In this document: positions 24,934 to 33,787 of the stretch, one piece after another
How positions within the stretch are numbered: the first letter of the stretch is position 1
Layout: the number at the start of each line of letters is the position of its first letter
Assembly (NCBI RefSeq): GCF_001885945.1
Contig: NZ_JXKQ01000001.1
Location: forward strand, 406,001 to 470,000
Direction: 5' to 3'
Length of the DNA stretch: 64,000 nt
DNA from: Enterococcus hermanniensis
Lineage (GTDB): Bacteria > Bacillota > Bacilli > Lactobacillales > Enterococcaceae
Made by a program: the position numbers and the translations under genes
The notes under the pieces: model-generated
Told to the model about the DNA's origin: nothing
The model's database searches: none
The model's input: only the letters and a program-made list of their open reading frames with translations

Positions 24934-26214
24934 TTAAGCATAAAAGAAACGAATCAAAATCCCGCCTAAAATCAGTACGATTGCACCACATAAACGATTG
25001 GCCATTTGTGCGAAAGCAATCATTTCCATTCTTTCAGATGCGGATAACACAGCAATATTCCCAGTTCCACCCATTGAGTTATTGATCATCCCTGCACCAA
25101 TCGATGTTTCGACTGGGTACATGCCTAATAACTTACCGAAGAACCAACTTGCAGCGCCCATTGACACAACACTTGTTAGACATAGCACTACAAATTGCCA
25201 AGTAAAGGCCGAAGCTAACGTCGATAAATCAATCAATGCCAAACCAATCCCAGCTAAGACCGCGTGAGTTAAATTGGTCATAATAACATTGTTGAACATC
25301 ACAACAGAGTCTTCTAGTTTTTTCGGTACAACATTCAAGGCTTTCAAAATAAAGACAATCACGATCATAAAGGCATACTCGTGAATTTTAGGGAAAAAGT
25401 TGTTTAAAATCGCTCCAACAATCAATAATGAGAATGAAAACAGCATCCCAACTCCGATTTGTTGTGCATCAAGAGTAATTTTTGGTTTTTCTAATTCTTC
25501 TTTGGTAGCATTGATCAATGTACCATGACCATTGTACTTAGTTTTCGCAAAAACTTTAGCGATAAATAAGGCTCCAATAATGGCAAGAATATTTCCGAAA
25601 GTAACCGCAGGCGCTAACTGAGAAAAGATTGCGGCTTGATTGCCGTGCGCTAAACCATCGGCATAAATTTGTGAAAGTGGTGTAATCCCAGCACCCATTC
25701 CGCCTGACATCATTGGTAATGATACATACATCACGGAATCAGCAAAACCGTTACCTAGAAGCATACCCACTAAACCAACTGCAAAGAAGCCAACTACCAT
25801 AGTGATCAAAGCAACTGGAATAAATTTAGTAGATGCTTTTACCAATAAGTTGCGGTTCATGCCCAAAATCGAGCCACAGATCAAAGCAGCAATATAGAAA
25901 TCAAGAAATCCAAAGCCGCCTCCCATAAAGCTACTGACAGCGTCAATAACTTTTGTAGGTACTATATTGAATGAAGCTAAAAGAGTCGCACCAAGTAAGG
26001 TGAAGACTGACCCTCCGCCAAGATAAGAATTCATGATTGGCAGCTTTTCACCAATGAAGTACAACAAGTGACCGAGAGCCACCAGTAAGAGAGTGATACC
26101 AACCATATTTAACGGCAACTTGTCTAACGCGATCGCACCAAATATGACAACCATGAAAAATACATACAAGGGAAGACTAATTCCCGAAATCTTCATCGTT
26201 TTTAATTTATTCAT
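24934..26214 (-). CDS. mleP: Malate permease, 2-hydroxycarboxylate transporter family
   Basis: A 426-residue membrane protein with about 11 hydrophobic segments. The conserved GG-containing re-entrant loop motifs of the CitS/CitP/MleP family are visible as SLPMMSGGMGAGITPLSQIY (about residue 168) and SIGAGMINNSMGGTGNIAVL (about 370). MleP exchanges malate for lactate, which together with malolactic enzyme generates a proton motive force. It lies 15 nt downstream of mleS, so the two form an operon. A citrate- or malic-enzyme-linked transporter is the alternative, but the neighbouring enzyme favours malate/lactate. Confidence 0.85.
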   Translation of the reverse strand: MNKLKTMKISGISLPLYVFFMVVIFGAIALDKLPLNMVGITLLLVALGHLLYFIGEKLPIMNSYLGGGSVFTLLGATLLASFNIVPTKVIDAVSSFMGGGFGFLDFYIAALICGSILGMNRNLLVKASTKFIPVALITMVVGFFAVGLVGMLLGNGFADSVMYVSLPMMSGGMGAGITPLSQIYADGLAHGNQAAIFSQLAPAVTFGNILAIIGALFIAKVFAKTKYNGHGTLINATKEELEKPKITLDAQQIGVGMLFSFSLLIVGAILNNFFPKIHEYAFMIVIVFILKALNVVPKKLEDSVVMFNNVIMTNLTHAVLAGIGLALIDLSTLASAFTWQFVVLCLTSVVSMGAASWFFGKLLGMYPVETSIGAGMINNSMGGTGNIAVLSASERMEMIAFAQMANRLCGAIVLILGGILIRFFYA

Positions 26215-26229
26215 TTTTTAGAGACCTTC

Positions 26230-27855
26230 CTAGTATTTTGGATACCATTTAAGATTTTGAACTGCTTTGGCCATATCTGTTTCTTCAGCTTGGGCTAAAC
26301 CTTGTTCTTTTGCTTTATTTGCAACTGCTTCAGCCACTTTGATCGATACATCAGCCACATATTCGAATGGAGGTAGCACAGGCGCACCTGGTTGGTTCAA
26401 ATCAACTAAACCACTCAATGAATGTGCAGCGGCACCAATCATTTCATCGGTTAATAATGAAGCTTCTGAAGCCAACATACCTAAACCTAAACCTGGATAA
26501 ATCAAAGCGTTGTTCGCTTGACCAATTTGATAGTCGACACCTTTGTATTGGATTGTTCCTGAAGGCACACCAGTTGCAACAAAGGCTTTACCGTCAGACC
26601 ATTCAATCACTTGTTCAGCAGTTGCTTCTAATTTTTTGGTTGGGTTAGAGATAGGGAAAATTACTGGACGAGTAGTATTTTCACACATCGCTTCCACAAC
26701 TTCTTTAGTAAATGCACCAGCATTAGTAGAAGTACCCACTAAAATTGTTGGTTTTACTGTTTTAATGACATTGACCAATTGAGTCATATCGCCAGCATTT
26801 GCAAAGTCTGCACGTTTTTTGGCAAATGGTTTCTGAGCTGGTGTTAAATCTGTCATATCATCGAACAACAGACCTTGTTGGTCTACCATAAAGAAGTGGT
26901 TATAAGCTTCTTCTGCTGAAAGGCCTTCACTGACCATTTCGGCGTGGACACGGCTTGCGATACCGGCACCGGCAGAACCACCACCATAGCATAAGTATAC
27001 TTGATCGGTTAATTTTTCTCCTGTGATATCTAACGCACCGAAGATACCGCCAAGAACAACGATCCCAGTTCCTTGGATATCATCATTGAATGTTGGAATT
27101 GTTTGTTTGTATTTATCTAAAATCGTTGCAGCATTTGAGCGGCCAAAATCTTCCCAATGTAAGTAAAGTTTAGGGAACATGTCTTCTGCTGTTTGGACAA
27201 ATTGATCGATAAATTGATAGTAATCTTCACCATAGATACGTTCTTGACGGTTTCCAAGGTACAAATGATCCTCTAACAATTCTTTTCGGTTAGTACCAGC
27301 ATCGATTACAATCGGTAAGACAGAAGCAGGATCAATACCAGCTGCTGCTGTGTAAATCATTAATTTACCGACTGAAATATCAACCCCTTGAACGCCCCAG
27401 TCACCAATACCAAGAATTCCTTCTGCATCTGTAGCTACGATCAAACGAATATCGCGATCGCCAGCAGCATTTTTTAATGTTTCTTCAATATTTTCTGGAT
27501 GATTGATATCTAAGTAAGCAGCATATTGAGGATCAACGAATAAACGGCTGTAGTTTTCGATAGTATCTGCAATTGTTGGATCATATACGATAGGGTTAAA
27601 TTCAACGATATGTTGGTTGAACAAATAATAGAATAATGTCCGGTTAGTATTAAAGATTTCCATTAAGAAATGACGTTTTTCTAAGTCAGAATCTTTGGTT
27701 ACATATTGTAAATAGGCTTGTTCTGATTGTTCTTCGATGGTTTGAACATGCGGTGGTAATAAACCAATCAAACCTAATTCTTTACGTTCTGCCAACGTAA
27801 AAGCTGTTCCTTTATTCAAAAATGGGTTATTTAAAATTTCATGTGCTTTCATCAT
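26230..27855 (-). CDS. mleS: Malolactic enzyme
   Basis: Decarboxylates L-malate directly to L-lactate and CO2 using bound NAD and Mn. The 541-residue length and overall sequence fit malolactic enzyme rather than the shorter malic enzyme of enterococci. Motifs include [20 protein letters not shown] at the N-terminus, [38 protein letters not shown], the metal site [16 protein letters not shown] with [15 protein letters not shown], and the nucleotide site [20 protein letters not shown] lies before two adjacent ATGs; the second (27852) has slightly better spacing. It is divergent from mleR and upstream of mleP. Confidence 0.9.
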   Translation of the reverse strand: MMKAHEILNNPFLNKGTAFTLAERKELGLIGLLPPHVQTIEEQSEQAYLQYVTKDSDLEKRHFLMEIFNTNRTLFYYLFNQHIVEFNPIVYDPTIADTIENYSRLFVDPQYAAYLDINHPENIEETLKNAAGDRDIRLIVATDAEGILGIGDWGVQGVDISVGKLMIYTAAAGIDPASVLPIVIDAGTNRKELLEDHLYLGNRQERIYGEDYYQFIDQFVQTAEDMFPKLYLHWEDFGRSNAATILDKYKQTIPTFNDDIQGTGIVVLGGIFGALDITGEKLTDQVYLCYGGGSAGAGIASRVHAEMVSEGLSAEEAYNHFFMVDQQGLLFDDMTDLTPAQKPFAKKRADFANAGDMTQLVNVIKTVKPTILVGTSTNAGAFTKEVVEAMCENTTRPVIFPISNPTKKLEATAEQVIEWSDGKAFVATGVPSGTIQYKGVDYQIGQANNALIYPGLGLGMLASEASLLTDEMIGAAAHSLSGLVDLNQPGAPVLPPFEYVADVSIKVAEAVANKAKEQGLAQAEETDMAKAVQNLKWYPKY

Positions 27856-28008
27856 GTTCCTCCGAATTATTTATTTTGGTCATGTGCTCATTTCCATTTG
27901 CTACTGTAATCCTTGCTCAGAATTATAGTCAACTAACAGTGATACCATAAAAAACATTTATAACAAACCGGCTTCTATGTTAGAATGAGCCAAAGGAGAA
28001 ATCAGTCC

Positions 28009-28905
28009 ATGAATATACGTGATTTAGAATACTTCAGTGCTTTAGCCGAGATGCTCTCATTTACGCAAGTGGCACACAAATTTGCCGTCAGTCAACCCAC
28101 GATTAGCTATGCTATCAAACGTTTGGAACAGCATTATGGCTGTGATTTAATTGTTCGCGAGGCCTCTCATCGATCAATTGCATTAACCAACGAAGGAGAA
28201 ATTTTGAAAGCCCATGTGCGCTATATATTGGATGAATTTGTAACATTAGATCGAGCAATCGAACATGCCAAAAACAATCGGATGCATATTGGATTCCCAC
28301 CAATTATTCGGTCTAAAGTTTTTTCAAAACTCTTAGACGAAAAAGAAATCATTCGCTTTATTTCTAATTTTGATTTGGTTTCTGGCGGGTCGAATGAGTT
28401 ATTTTCAAAACTTTTATCAGGAAAAATTGATTTTAGTTTACTTGGTAGTGTTACCCCGATCGTCCATCCTCATTTAAATGTCAAATTATTATTTCAACAG
28501 GAATTTTTTATTTTTGTCTCAAAAGACAATCCTTTAGCAAACAAAAAGGAAATTTCATTTAGACAAGCTACGGAATATCCATTTATCCTGTTGGAAAAAG
28601 GCTATACTCACATGCGCGCTTTTCAAAATTTGAGTGAAAAAACAACAAAAAAACCTGAAGTACAATTTTATTTTTCGGACGTTCAAACGATCGGCCAATT
28701 GGTGAGTTCGAATATTGGCATCACATTGATGACCGATTTTCCAGTGTTTCAAGAAATGGATGGTTTGGTCAAGGTCCCACTAATCCCTGAAGATAAGGAG
28801 ATTTTTTATATTCAGTATGCCTACTTAAAGAGTGCTGTATTGAATCAAGATTTACAGAAATTGATGCGGATTTTGGATGGGATTTCTTGGGAGGAAGAAG
28901 TATAA
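28009..28905 (+). CDS. mleR: LysR family regulator of the malolactic genes
   Basis: A 298-residue LysR-type regulator. The N-terminal winged helix reads MNIRDLEYFSALAEMLSFTQ then VAHKFAVSQPTISYAIKRLE, followed by a linker helix and a periplasmic-binding-protein-like effector domain from about residue 90. An open frame extends to 27985, but it would include the AAAGGAG site itself; the ATG at 28009 is the natural start. Divergent position to mleS-mleP gives the classical mleR arrangement of lactic acid bacteria, where it activates malolactic genes in response to malate. Confidence 0.87.
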   Translation: MNIRDLEYFSALAEMLSFTQVAHKFAVSQPTISYAIKRLEQHYGCDLIVREASHRSIALTNEGEILKAHVRYILDEFVTLDRAIEHAKNNRMHIGFPPIIRSKVFSKLLDEKEIIRFISNFDLVSGGSNELFSKLLSGKIDFSLLGSVTPIVHPHLNVKLLFQQEFFIFVSKDNPLANKKEISFRQATEYPFILLEKGYTHMRAFQNLSEKTTKKPEVQFYFSDVQTIGQLVSSNIGITLMTDFPVFQEMDGLVKVPLIPEDKEIFYIQYAYLKSAVLNQDLQKLMRILDGISWEEEV

Positions 28906-28973
28906 AAATCATTTTTGCTTGCTAGTGGTTAGTTTGTACTGACGATAGACAACCTATGAGCATTCGATCACTA

Positions 28974-29021
28974 AAAAAAGAGCGTACAAATATTCGCATT
29001 AAATGCGTTGTAAACTCCTTT
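28974..29021 (+). terminator. Probable terminator of mleR, imperfect hairpin
   Basis: AAAAAGAGCGTACAA pairs imperfectly with TTGTAAACTCCTTTTT, enclosing a perfect CGCAT-TAA-ATGCG inner hairpin, with a T-run at the end. Confidence 0.5.
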
Positions 29022-29091
29022 TTAGTATGCAAAATATTACAAGAGCCGGTAATGCCCTTCGTCAAAAACAGCTCGCTGAAGGAGCTTAGTG

Positions 29092-29151
29092 ATGTTTAAA
29101 AGTTATAATCCAGCTCAAATCCTTTTGCCACTGTTATTCATGTTTTTATAG
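29092..29151 (+). CDS. Possible 19-residue hydrophobic peptide
   Basis: An ATG with AAGGAG 7 nt upstream opens a frame of 19 codons ending in TAG. The peptide has a short polar start (MFKSYNPAQ) and a hydrophobic end rich in Leu and Phe. It is too short to judge by coding statistics. It could be a leader or signal peptide, or chance. Confidence 0.2.
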   Translation: MFKSYNPAQILLPLLFMFL

Positions 29152-29191
29152 CACGTTTGCCAAAAGGTTTCTATCGTTGCCTTATTTACAC

Positions 29192-29237
29192 AAAAAGATC
29201 GACGCCCACTTTCTTCAAGTTTTGGCGTCGATCTTTT
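29192..29237. terminator. Terminator downstream of glcU
   Basis: AAAAGATCGACGCC and GGCGTCGATCTTTT form a 14-bp perfect stem around a 17-nt loop; T-runs flank both sides, so it can act on both strands. Confidence 0.85.
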
Positions 29238-29278
29238 ATTGTCTAAGACTACTCACAATGGTGTCCCAGTTTCTTTTA

Positions 29279-30142
29279 TTATGCTTTCATATATCCTAAC
29301 ACGACGCCGCCGACGATAATCAACAGACAGCCGATAATAACATAGTACATTTCTTTTTTGGTTTTGCGTTCGCCTAGTAAGAAGATACCACCTAAAGTTG
29401 AGATGATAATTCCCATTTGTGACAATGAAAAACCAACGGCTAAACCAATATTTTGAACACTTAGCAACATACAGATATTCCCGATACCCCATAATAGACC
29501 AGAAATCGTATTACGCCATACGTAACGATCAACTTTGGCTTTACGGAAAGCAAAGAAGCTTGCGCCAACTAGCATCCCGATACTTTGAGGTAAAATAATT
29601 GCTAATGGATCTAACCCAGCCCAAGTAATAATGATCGTATAGACACCATACCCAATGGTTGAATAAATCAATGCACGGAATCCTTTTCCGAAATCCAGCA
29701 TCCCATTATCTGTTTTCACACCACTTTGGTCATCTTTGCGAGCGGTTAAATACGCTCCCAAAACTAACAAGGCCAATGCAATAAAACCTAAAACGAAATC
29801 TTTTGTTTTTGTCCATTCATGGAAAAAGACTGCGCCGGCGACGGTATTCAAAATTAATTGAAAGCCGGTTGAGATCGGTAAACCAACCGATACACCCATG
29901 AATTTCATCCCGTGAAACTGACCATTTTGACCTACTGACCAAAAAAGACCTGACAAGAAACCGATTAACAAAATCCAGCCACTCATAGCTGGTTGAACAA
30001 CAAAATAAGTGACTAATGCAAAAACAAAAGCACCAATTGTCATTCCTAAGGTTTGTTGATTGGCGTCTCCGCCTAATTTCCCGCTCACCAAACCAATGCT
30101 TCCCCATGCCACCATCGGTATTAGGGCAATTAAAATACTCAT
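29279..30142 (-). CDS. glcU: GRP-family sugar transporter (GlcU type)
   Basis: A 287-residue membrane protein with about ten hydrophobic segments, of the glucose/ribose porter family. The repeated DMT-like halves are visible (MSILIALIPMVAWGSIGLVS at the N-terminus and GFRALIYSTIGYGVYTIIIT near residue 154). GlcU imports glucose by proton symport independently of the PTS; the related RbsU imports ribose. The assignment of glucose over ribose is uncertain because no ribose or glucose gene is adjacent. AGGGAG-type ribosome binding site precedes the ATG. Confidence 0.8.
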   Translation of the reverse strand: MSILIALIPMVAWGSIGLVSGKLGGDANQQTLGMTIGAFVFALVTYFVVQPAMSGWILLIGFLSGLFWSVGQNGQFHGMKFMGVSVGLPISTGFQLILNTVAGAVFFHEWTKTKDFVLGFIALALLVLGAYLTARKDDQSGVKTDNGMLDFGKGFRALIYSTIGYGVYTIIITWAGLDPLAIILPQSIGMLVGASFFAFRKAKVDRYVWRNTISGLLWGIGNICMLLSVQNIGLAVGFSLSQMGIIISTLGGIFLLGERKTKKEMYYVIIGCLLIIVGGVVLGYMKA

Positions 30143-30218
30143 AAACTTACTCCCTTCAATTCACAACTGAAACAGTTTAGCGAAAAAAAGGCTTTTTTGC
30201 AATATAAAAATAGAAAAT

Positions 30219-31241
30219 TTAACGTTCTTCGTGATAAAAATCTAACCGTGGGAAAAATAAAGTCATTTTAGTCCCCATTCCTGCCTGTGATTCGGCCGTC
30301 AACATCACGCCTAATTTATTTGCTAATGTCTTTGCCAAGTATAAGCCAATGCCTGTAGAATGTTGTTGTGCCTTCCGGCCATTCTCCCCCGTAAAACCCT
30401 TATCAAAAATCCGCCCTAAATCTTCCGCTGGAATACCGATACCATTATCTTCCAAGATCAGAGAGGTTCCTGAACTTTTAGTCACGATTTTTATATCGAT
30501 ATTTCCCTGATTTGGTGTATATTTGATTGCATTACTCAATAACTGACGGAAAATAAATTCGATCCATTTTGCATCCGTCAACACCTTTGCATCCTCTTCA
30601 GACAATGACAATTGTAGATTTTTCTGAATAAAGTAATTGGCTTGACTACGAATGATCGGTTGAATAATTTTTTTCAGAGAATACTCTTGGATCAAATAAT
30701 CATTGACGAATTCATCCGAACGAGAATAATACAAGACCTGCTCAACATACTCATCGATTTTTTGGATTTCATTTTGTAATGAGACAAACTTTTCATCTGG
30801 GATATCAAATTCAATCGCATTCAAAATCAAATCAACCGCGGCTAAAGGAACTTTGATTTCATGAATCCAAGAATCCATGTAATCTTTCTGATCTTTTTGA
30901 CTGTCTAATAACTGCTCTAACATCAAATGATGTTCTCGAACCTGTTGGTTGATATATTCTTGCACCAGTTGTTCTTCGTTAGTACTGGCAACTTCAACAA
31001 AATGTTGCAAATGTGAATCGGTTTGGTGAGCCAATGCTTTATACCATTTTTGACGCCGAGAGTAATCGATCACAAAAAATACAAAAATCAAAAATAACTG
31101 CAAGACAAGCAAGTAACTGATATTGTCCCAAAAATGATTGAGTCCTGGGGTCAGCCAAACCATAAAAACCATTAGCAAACTGAGTATGAGCCAGCCAATC
31201 ACTATCAACAAACGATCTTTTAAATACTTAATAAATGTCAT
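30219..31241 (-). CDS. Sensor histidine kinase of the intramembrane-sensing (BceS-like) type
   Basis: A 340-residue kinase with two N-terminal membrane helices (about residues 10-30 and 43-60) separated by only about 12 residues, so no extracellular sensor domain. The phosphoacceptor is H127 in SWIHEIKVPLAA, and the ATPase domain has NAIKYTP, EDNGIGIP and GIGLYLAKTLA. This form is typical of BceS/GraS kinases that monitor antimicrobial-peptide transporters; enterococcal SapS/ChtS are similar. No Bce-type ABC transporter lies in the window, so the signal partner must be elsewhere. The response regulator gene is 46 nt upstream. Confidence 0.88.
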   Translation of the reverse strand: MTFIKYLKDRLLIVIGWLILSLLMVFMVWLTPGLNHFWDNISYLLVLQLFLIFVFFVIDYSRRQKWYKALAHQTDSHLQHFVEVASTNEEQLVQEYINQQVREHHLMLEQLLDSQKDQKDYMDSWIHEIKVPLAAVDLILNAIEFDIPDEKFVSLQNEIQKIDEYVEQVLYYSRSDEFVNDYLIQEYSLKKIIQPIIRSQANYFIQKNLQLSLSEEDAKVLTDAKWIEFIFRQLLSNAIKYTPNQGNIDIKIVTKSSGTSLILEDNGIGIPAEDLGRIFDKGFTGENGRKAQQHSTGIGLYLAKTLANKLGVMLTAESQAGMGTKMTLFFPRLDFYHEER

Positions 31242-31287
31242 AATTGCTCCTTTTTAGCGGGATGCTATTCAAAATTGATTGAATTGT

Positions 31288-31959
31288 CTATGGCACAATA
31301 TATCCCTGGCCAACTTTGGTTTGGATATAATCCTCAATGCCCGCTTGTTCGATTTTTCGGCGCAAACGATTGATATTTACCGTCAAGGTATTATCATCGA
31401 CAAAACGTTCATCATCCCATAAGGCGCGCAGTAATTTGTCTCGGCTCAAAATTTTTCCGTGTTGTTTCATCAAAATAAACAATAAGCGGTATTCATTTTT
31501 ACTTAAATCAACGACTTCTTCATCAATTGTCATACTGCTATTATCGATATTCAACGTGATCCCGTTATGTTCTAATGCTTCACCACTTTCGGCATAGTTA
31601 TATGAACGGCGTAACAATGCATTAATCTTTGCAACCAAAATATCGATTTGAAATGGTTTTGTGATATAGTCGTCTGCCCCCATATTCATCGCCATGATTT
31701 GATCCATATTCGTATTGCGAGAAGAAATAAAGATAATCGGTACTTTAGAAACCTCGCGAATTTTTTGACACCAATAATAGCCATCGTACGCTGGTAAGTT
31801 AATATCCAATAGCACTAATTGCGGGACGATTTGTTCGAATTCTTCAAATACTTGATTGAAATCCTTGGTTTGAAATACATCAAATTTCCACTTGGTCAGC
31901 TCTTCGCTGATCAATTGACTGATAACTACTTCATCCTCTACGATCATGATTTTTGCCAT
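31288..31959 (-). CDS. OmpR-family response regulator, partner of the BceS-like kinase
   Basis: The 223-residue regulator has a receiver domain with MIVEDEVV, phosphoacceptor D52 in VLLDINLPAYDG, and KPFQIDILVAKI, then a winged-helix domain with LSKNEYRLLFILMKQHGKIL and VDDNTLTVNINRLRRKIE. A frame opening at a GTG at 31971 is possible, but the ATG at 31959 (MAKIMIVEDE) is the conserved start for the family. It forms a two-gene operon with the kinase. Likely targets are envelope-stress or peptide-resistance genes; none is adjacent. Confidence 0.9.
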   Translation of the reverse strand: MAKIMIVEDEVVISQLISEELTKWKFDVFQTKDFNQVFEEFEQIVPQLVLLDINLPAYDGYYWCQKIREVSKVPIIFISSRNTNMDQIMAMNMGADDYITKPFQIDILVAKINALLRRSYNYAESGEALEHNGITLNIDNSSMTIDEEVVDLSKNEYRLLFILMKQHGKILSRDKLLRALWDDERFVDDNTLTVNINRLRRKIEQAGIEDYIQTKVGQGYIVP

Positions 31960-32142
31960 GTCATTCACCACTTTCTGTCTTCATCATATCAAAGAATGCT
32001 CAAGAAATGAAAGGCTAACTATTCTTCATTTAATGTAATCTTTAGCAAAAATGATCCAGCTATTCCTCGGTGACTCAAAGCAGCTAAACGGATTAATTAT
32101 TTTGTAAAACCTTGTTTTCTTTTTGGATTTTAACGACCAAAA

Positions 32143-32182
32143 AAGCGTCTTGATTTGACGGTGTGTTCAAATCAAGACGCTT
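32143..32182 (-). terminator. Terminator of the phosphohexomutase gene
   Basis: AAGCGTCTTGATTTGA and TCAAATCAAGACGCTT form a 16-bp perfect stem with an 8-nt loop; on the complement it is followed by TTTTTT. Confidence 0.88.
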
Positions 32183-32187
32183 AGTTA

Positions 32188-33684
32188 TTAATTTATTTGT
32201 TGCGCTAATTTTGTACTATCGATTTGTGGATCTTGCGCTAAGATAGCTCTAAAAATCGGTAATTGTTTTTGGATTTGGCCTACTTGATCGTTTTCTACTT
32301 GCATCACTAACAGCGGTTCATGTAGACTCAAACGCAATAACAGCCAACCTACGCCAAAAGGTTCTTCCACGGAAAAACGAATTCCTTCTTGATTCTCCGG
32401 ATTGACGGTAAAACCTGCTTGTTGTGCCAGCTCTACTTGGAAACGTTCAATCATTTTTTGACCGGTTTCTTGGTAGTTCTCACCGCTGATTGGATAGCGA
32501 AGCTCTAATGTTTCTTTCGGCTGTGCTAGTTCTGCCATCAAATCAGTCAATTCACGATTTTCTTGTTGTAATTTTGGCAGTAGCATCAATACTTTAGCAA
32601 TCACATAGGCACCATCATCCAAGAAGTAATTTTCTTTGAAAGCTGCATGGGAACTAGTTTCAATCGCTAATTGACAATCGATGCCTTCATTATTTAATTC
32701 AATTGCTTTATTGATGACGTTACGATAACCCGAAATATAACGGTACTGCTTTCCACCTTTTTCTTCAATAAACTTTTTCAGATGATCAGATGTCGGAGAG
32801 TTCGTTACGATCGTGCTGCCTGGATGCTCTTGTAAGACGATCGCCGATAATACAGCAATCAAATTATTTCGATTAATCATTTGCCCATCTTTTGAAACAA
32901 TCGCAGAACGGTCCACGTCCGTATCAAAGATCACACCAAGATCGGCTTGATTTGTTAAAACAGCTTTTTTAATACTAGCCATGGCTTCTTTATTATCTGG
33001 ATTTGGAATATGATTTGGAAAATGACCATCTGGTTCTAAGAATTGAGAGCCGGTCGTATCAGCGCCTAAAACAGCTAACACGTTTGCTGCAAAATATCCG
33101 CCTGCACCATTCCCAGCATCAACAACGATTTTCAATCCTTTGAGCGGTTGCTCAGCTCCACTGCCTTGTTGGATTTTTTCAACTAAATCTTTGGCATAAC
33201 GAGACAATAAATCAGCTTTTTTTACAGTCCCTGCACCTGTTGCTACTTCGCTTGCTGTTGTATGAGCTAAAATAAAAGCAATATCACTTTTTTCTGCCCC
33301 ACCACTTTGGCTAAAAATCTTGATGCCATTGAAATAATAGGGCAAGTGGCTTGCTGTTAGCATAATCCCTGCATCACACTTGAATTCGTCAAATTGAGTT
33401 GCCATAAATAAAGCTGGGGTTGTTGCTAAGCCAAAATCTAAAACCTCGCAACCCGCTTTTTCAAACACTTCGATCAGCACATTCTTTAATGCCGGTCCAG
33501 TCAAGCGACTATCATGACCAATACCAATTTTAAACGGACGCTTTACACCTTTATTTTCTAGCCAATTAAGAATTCCTTGTGCAATCAATCGTATCTCTTC
33601 TGTTCCCAAATTTTTAATTTTTTCTCCATCTGTGATAGCGATTCCACGAATGTCTGAACCATTTTGCAATTTTGTTAATTCCAT
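32188..33684 (-). CDS. Phosphomannomutase/phosphoglucomutase family protein
   Basis: A 498-residue alpha-D-phosphohexomutase. The catalytic serine loop is LTASHLPYYFNGIK (canonical TASHNP, here with Leu), the metal loop is FDTDVDRSAI, the sugar-specificity loop includes IETSSHAAFKENYFLDDGA, and the C-terminal phosphate-binding domain carries RFSVEEPFGVGWLLLRLSLHEP. It interconverts hexose 1- and 6-phosphates, probably for surface polysaccharide precursors. Exact substrate cannot be read from the sequence. It is monocistronic, with a terminator on each side. Confidence 0.88.
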   Translation of the reverse strand: MELTKLQNGSDIRGIAITDGEKIKNLGTEEIRLIAQGILNWLENKGVKRPFKIGIGHDSRLTGPALKNVLIEVFEKAGCEVLDFGLATTPALFMATQFDEFKCDAGIMLTASHLPYYFNGIKIFSQSGGAEKSDIAFILAHTTASEVATGAGTVKKADLLSRYAKDLVEKIQQGSGAEQPLKGLKIVVDAGNGAGGYFAANVLAVLGADTTGSQFLEPDGHFPNHIPNPDNKEAMASIKKAVLTNQADLGVIFDTDVDRSAIVSKDGQMINRNNLIAVLSAIVLQEHPGSTIVTNSPTSDHLKKFIEEKGGKQYRYISGYRNVINKAIELNNEGIDCQLAIETSSHAAFKENYFLDDGAYVIAKVLMLLPKLQQENRELTDLMAELAQPKETLELRYPISGENYQETGQKMIERFQVELAQQAGFTVNPENQEGIRFSVEEPFGVGWLLLRLSLHEPLLVMQVENDQVGQIQKQLPIFRAILAQDPQIDSTKLAQQIN

Positions 33685-33724
33685 GAATGGGCCCCTTTCA
33701 ACTCTACTTTTAGTTTATTATACC

Positions 33725-33756
33725 AAAAATCCCGAAAAAGAAAGCCTTTTCCGGGA
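33725..33756 (-). terminator. Terminator of the P-type ATPase gene
   Basis: On the complement CCCGGAAAAG and CTTTTTCGGG form a 10-bp stem (one G-U) with a short loop, followed by ATTTTTGG. Confidence 0.75.
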
Positions 33757-33787
33757 AGTTTTATTAAATTACTGGAATTTTATTTTT

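Larger units (their letters stand above)
28906..29278. other. Intergenic region between mleR and glcU
   Basis: About 370 nt. It contains an imperfect hairpin (28974-29021), a segment at 29071-29094 related to the inverted sequence near 24912, a possible 19-codon ORF (29092-29151), a CCTTTTG/CAAAAGG inverted repeat (29121-29167) and the glcU terminator (29192-29237). Confidence 0.5.

Noticed and set aside
26230..27855. Annotation as NAD malic enzyme (MaeE type).
   Set aside because: The protein is about 540 residues and its motifs follow malolactic enzyme; the divergent LysR gene also fits mleR, whereas the enterococcal mae locus, as I recall it, uses a two-component system.
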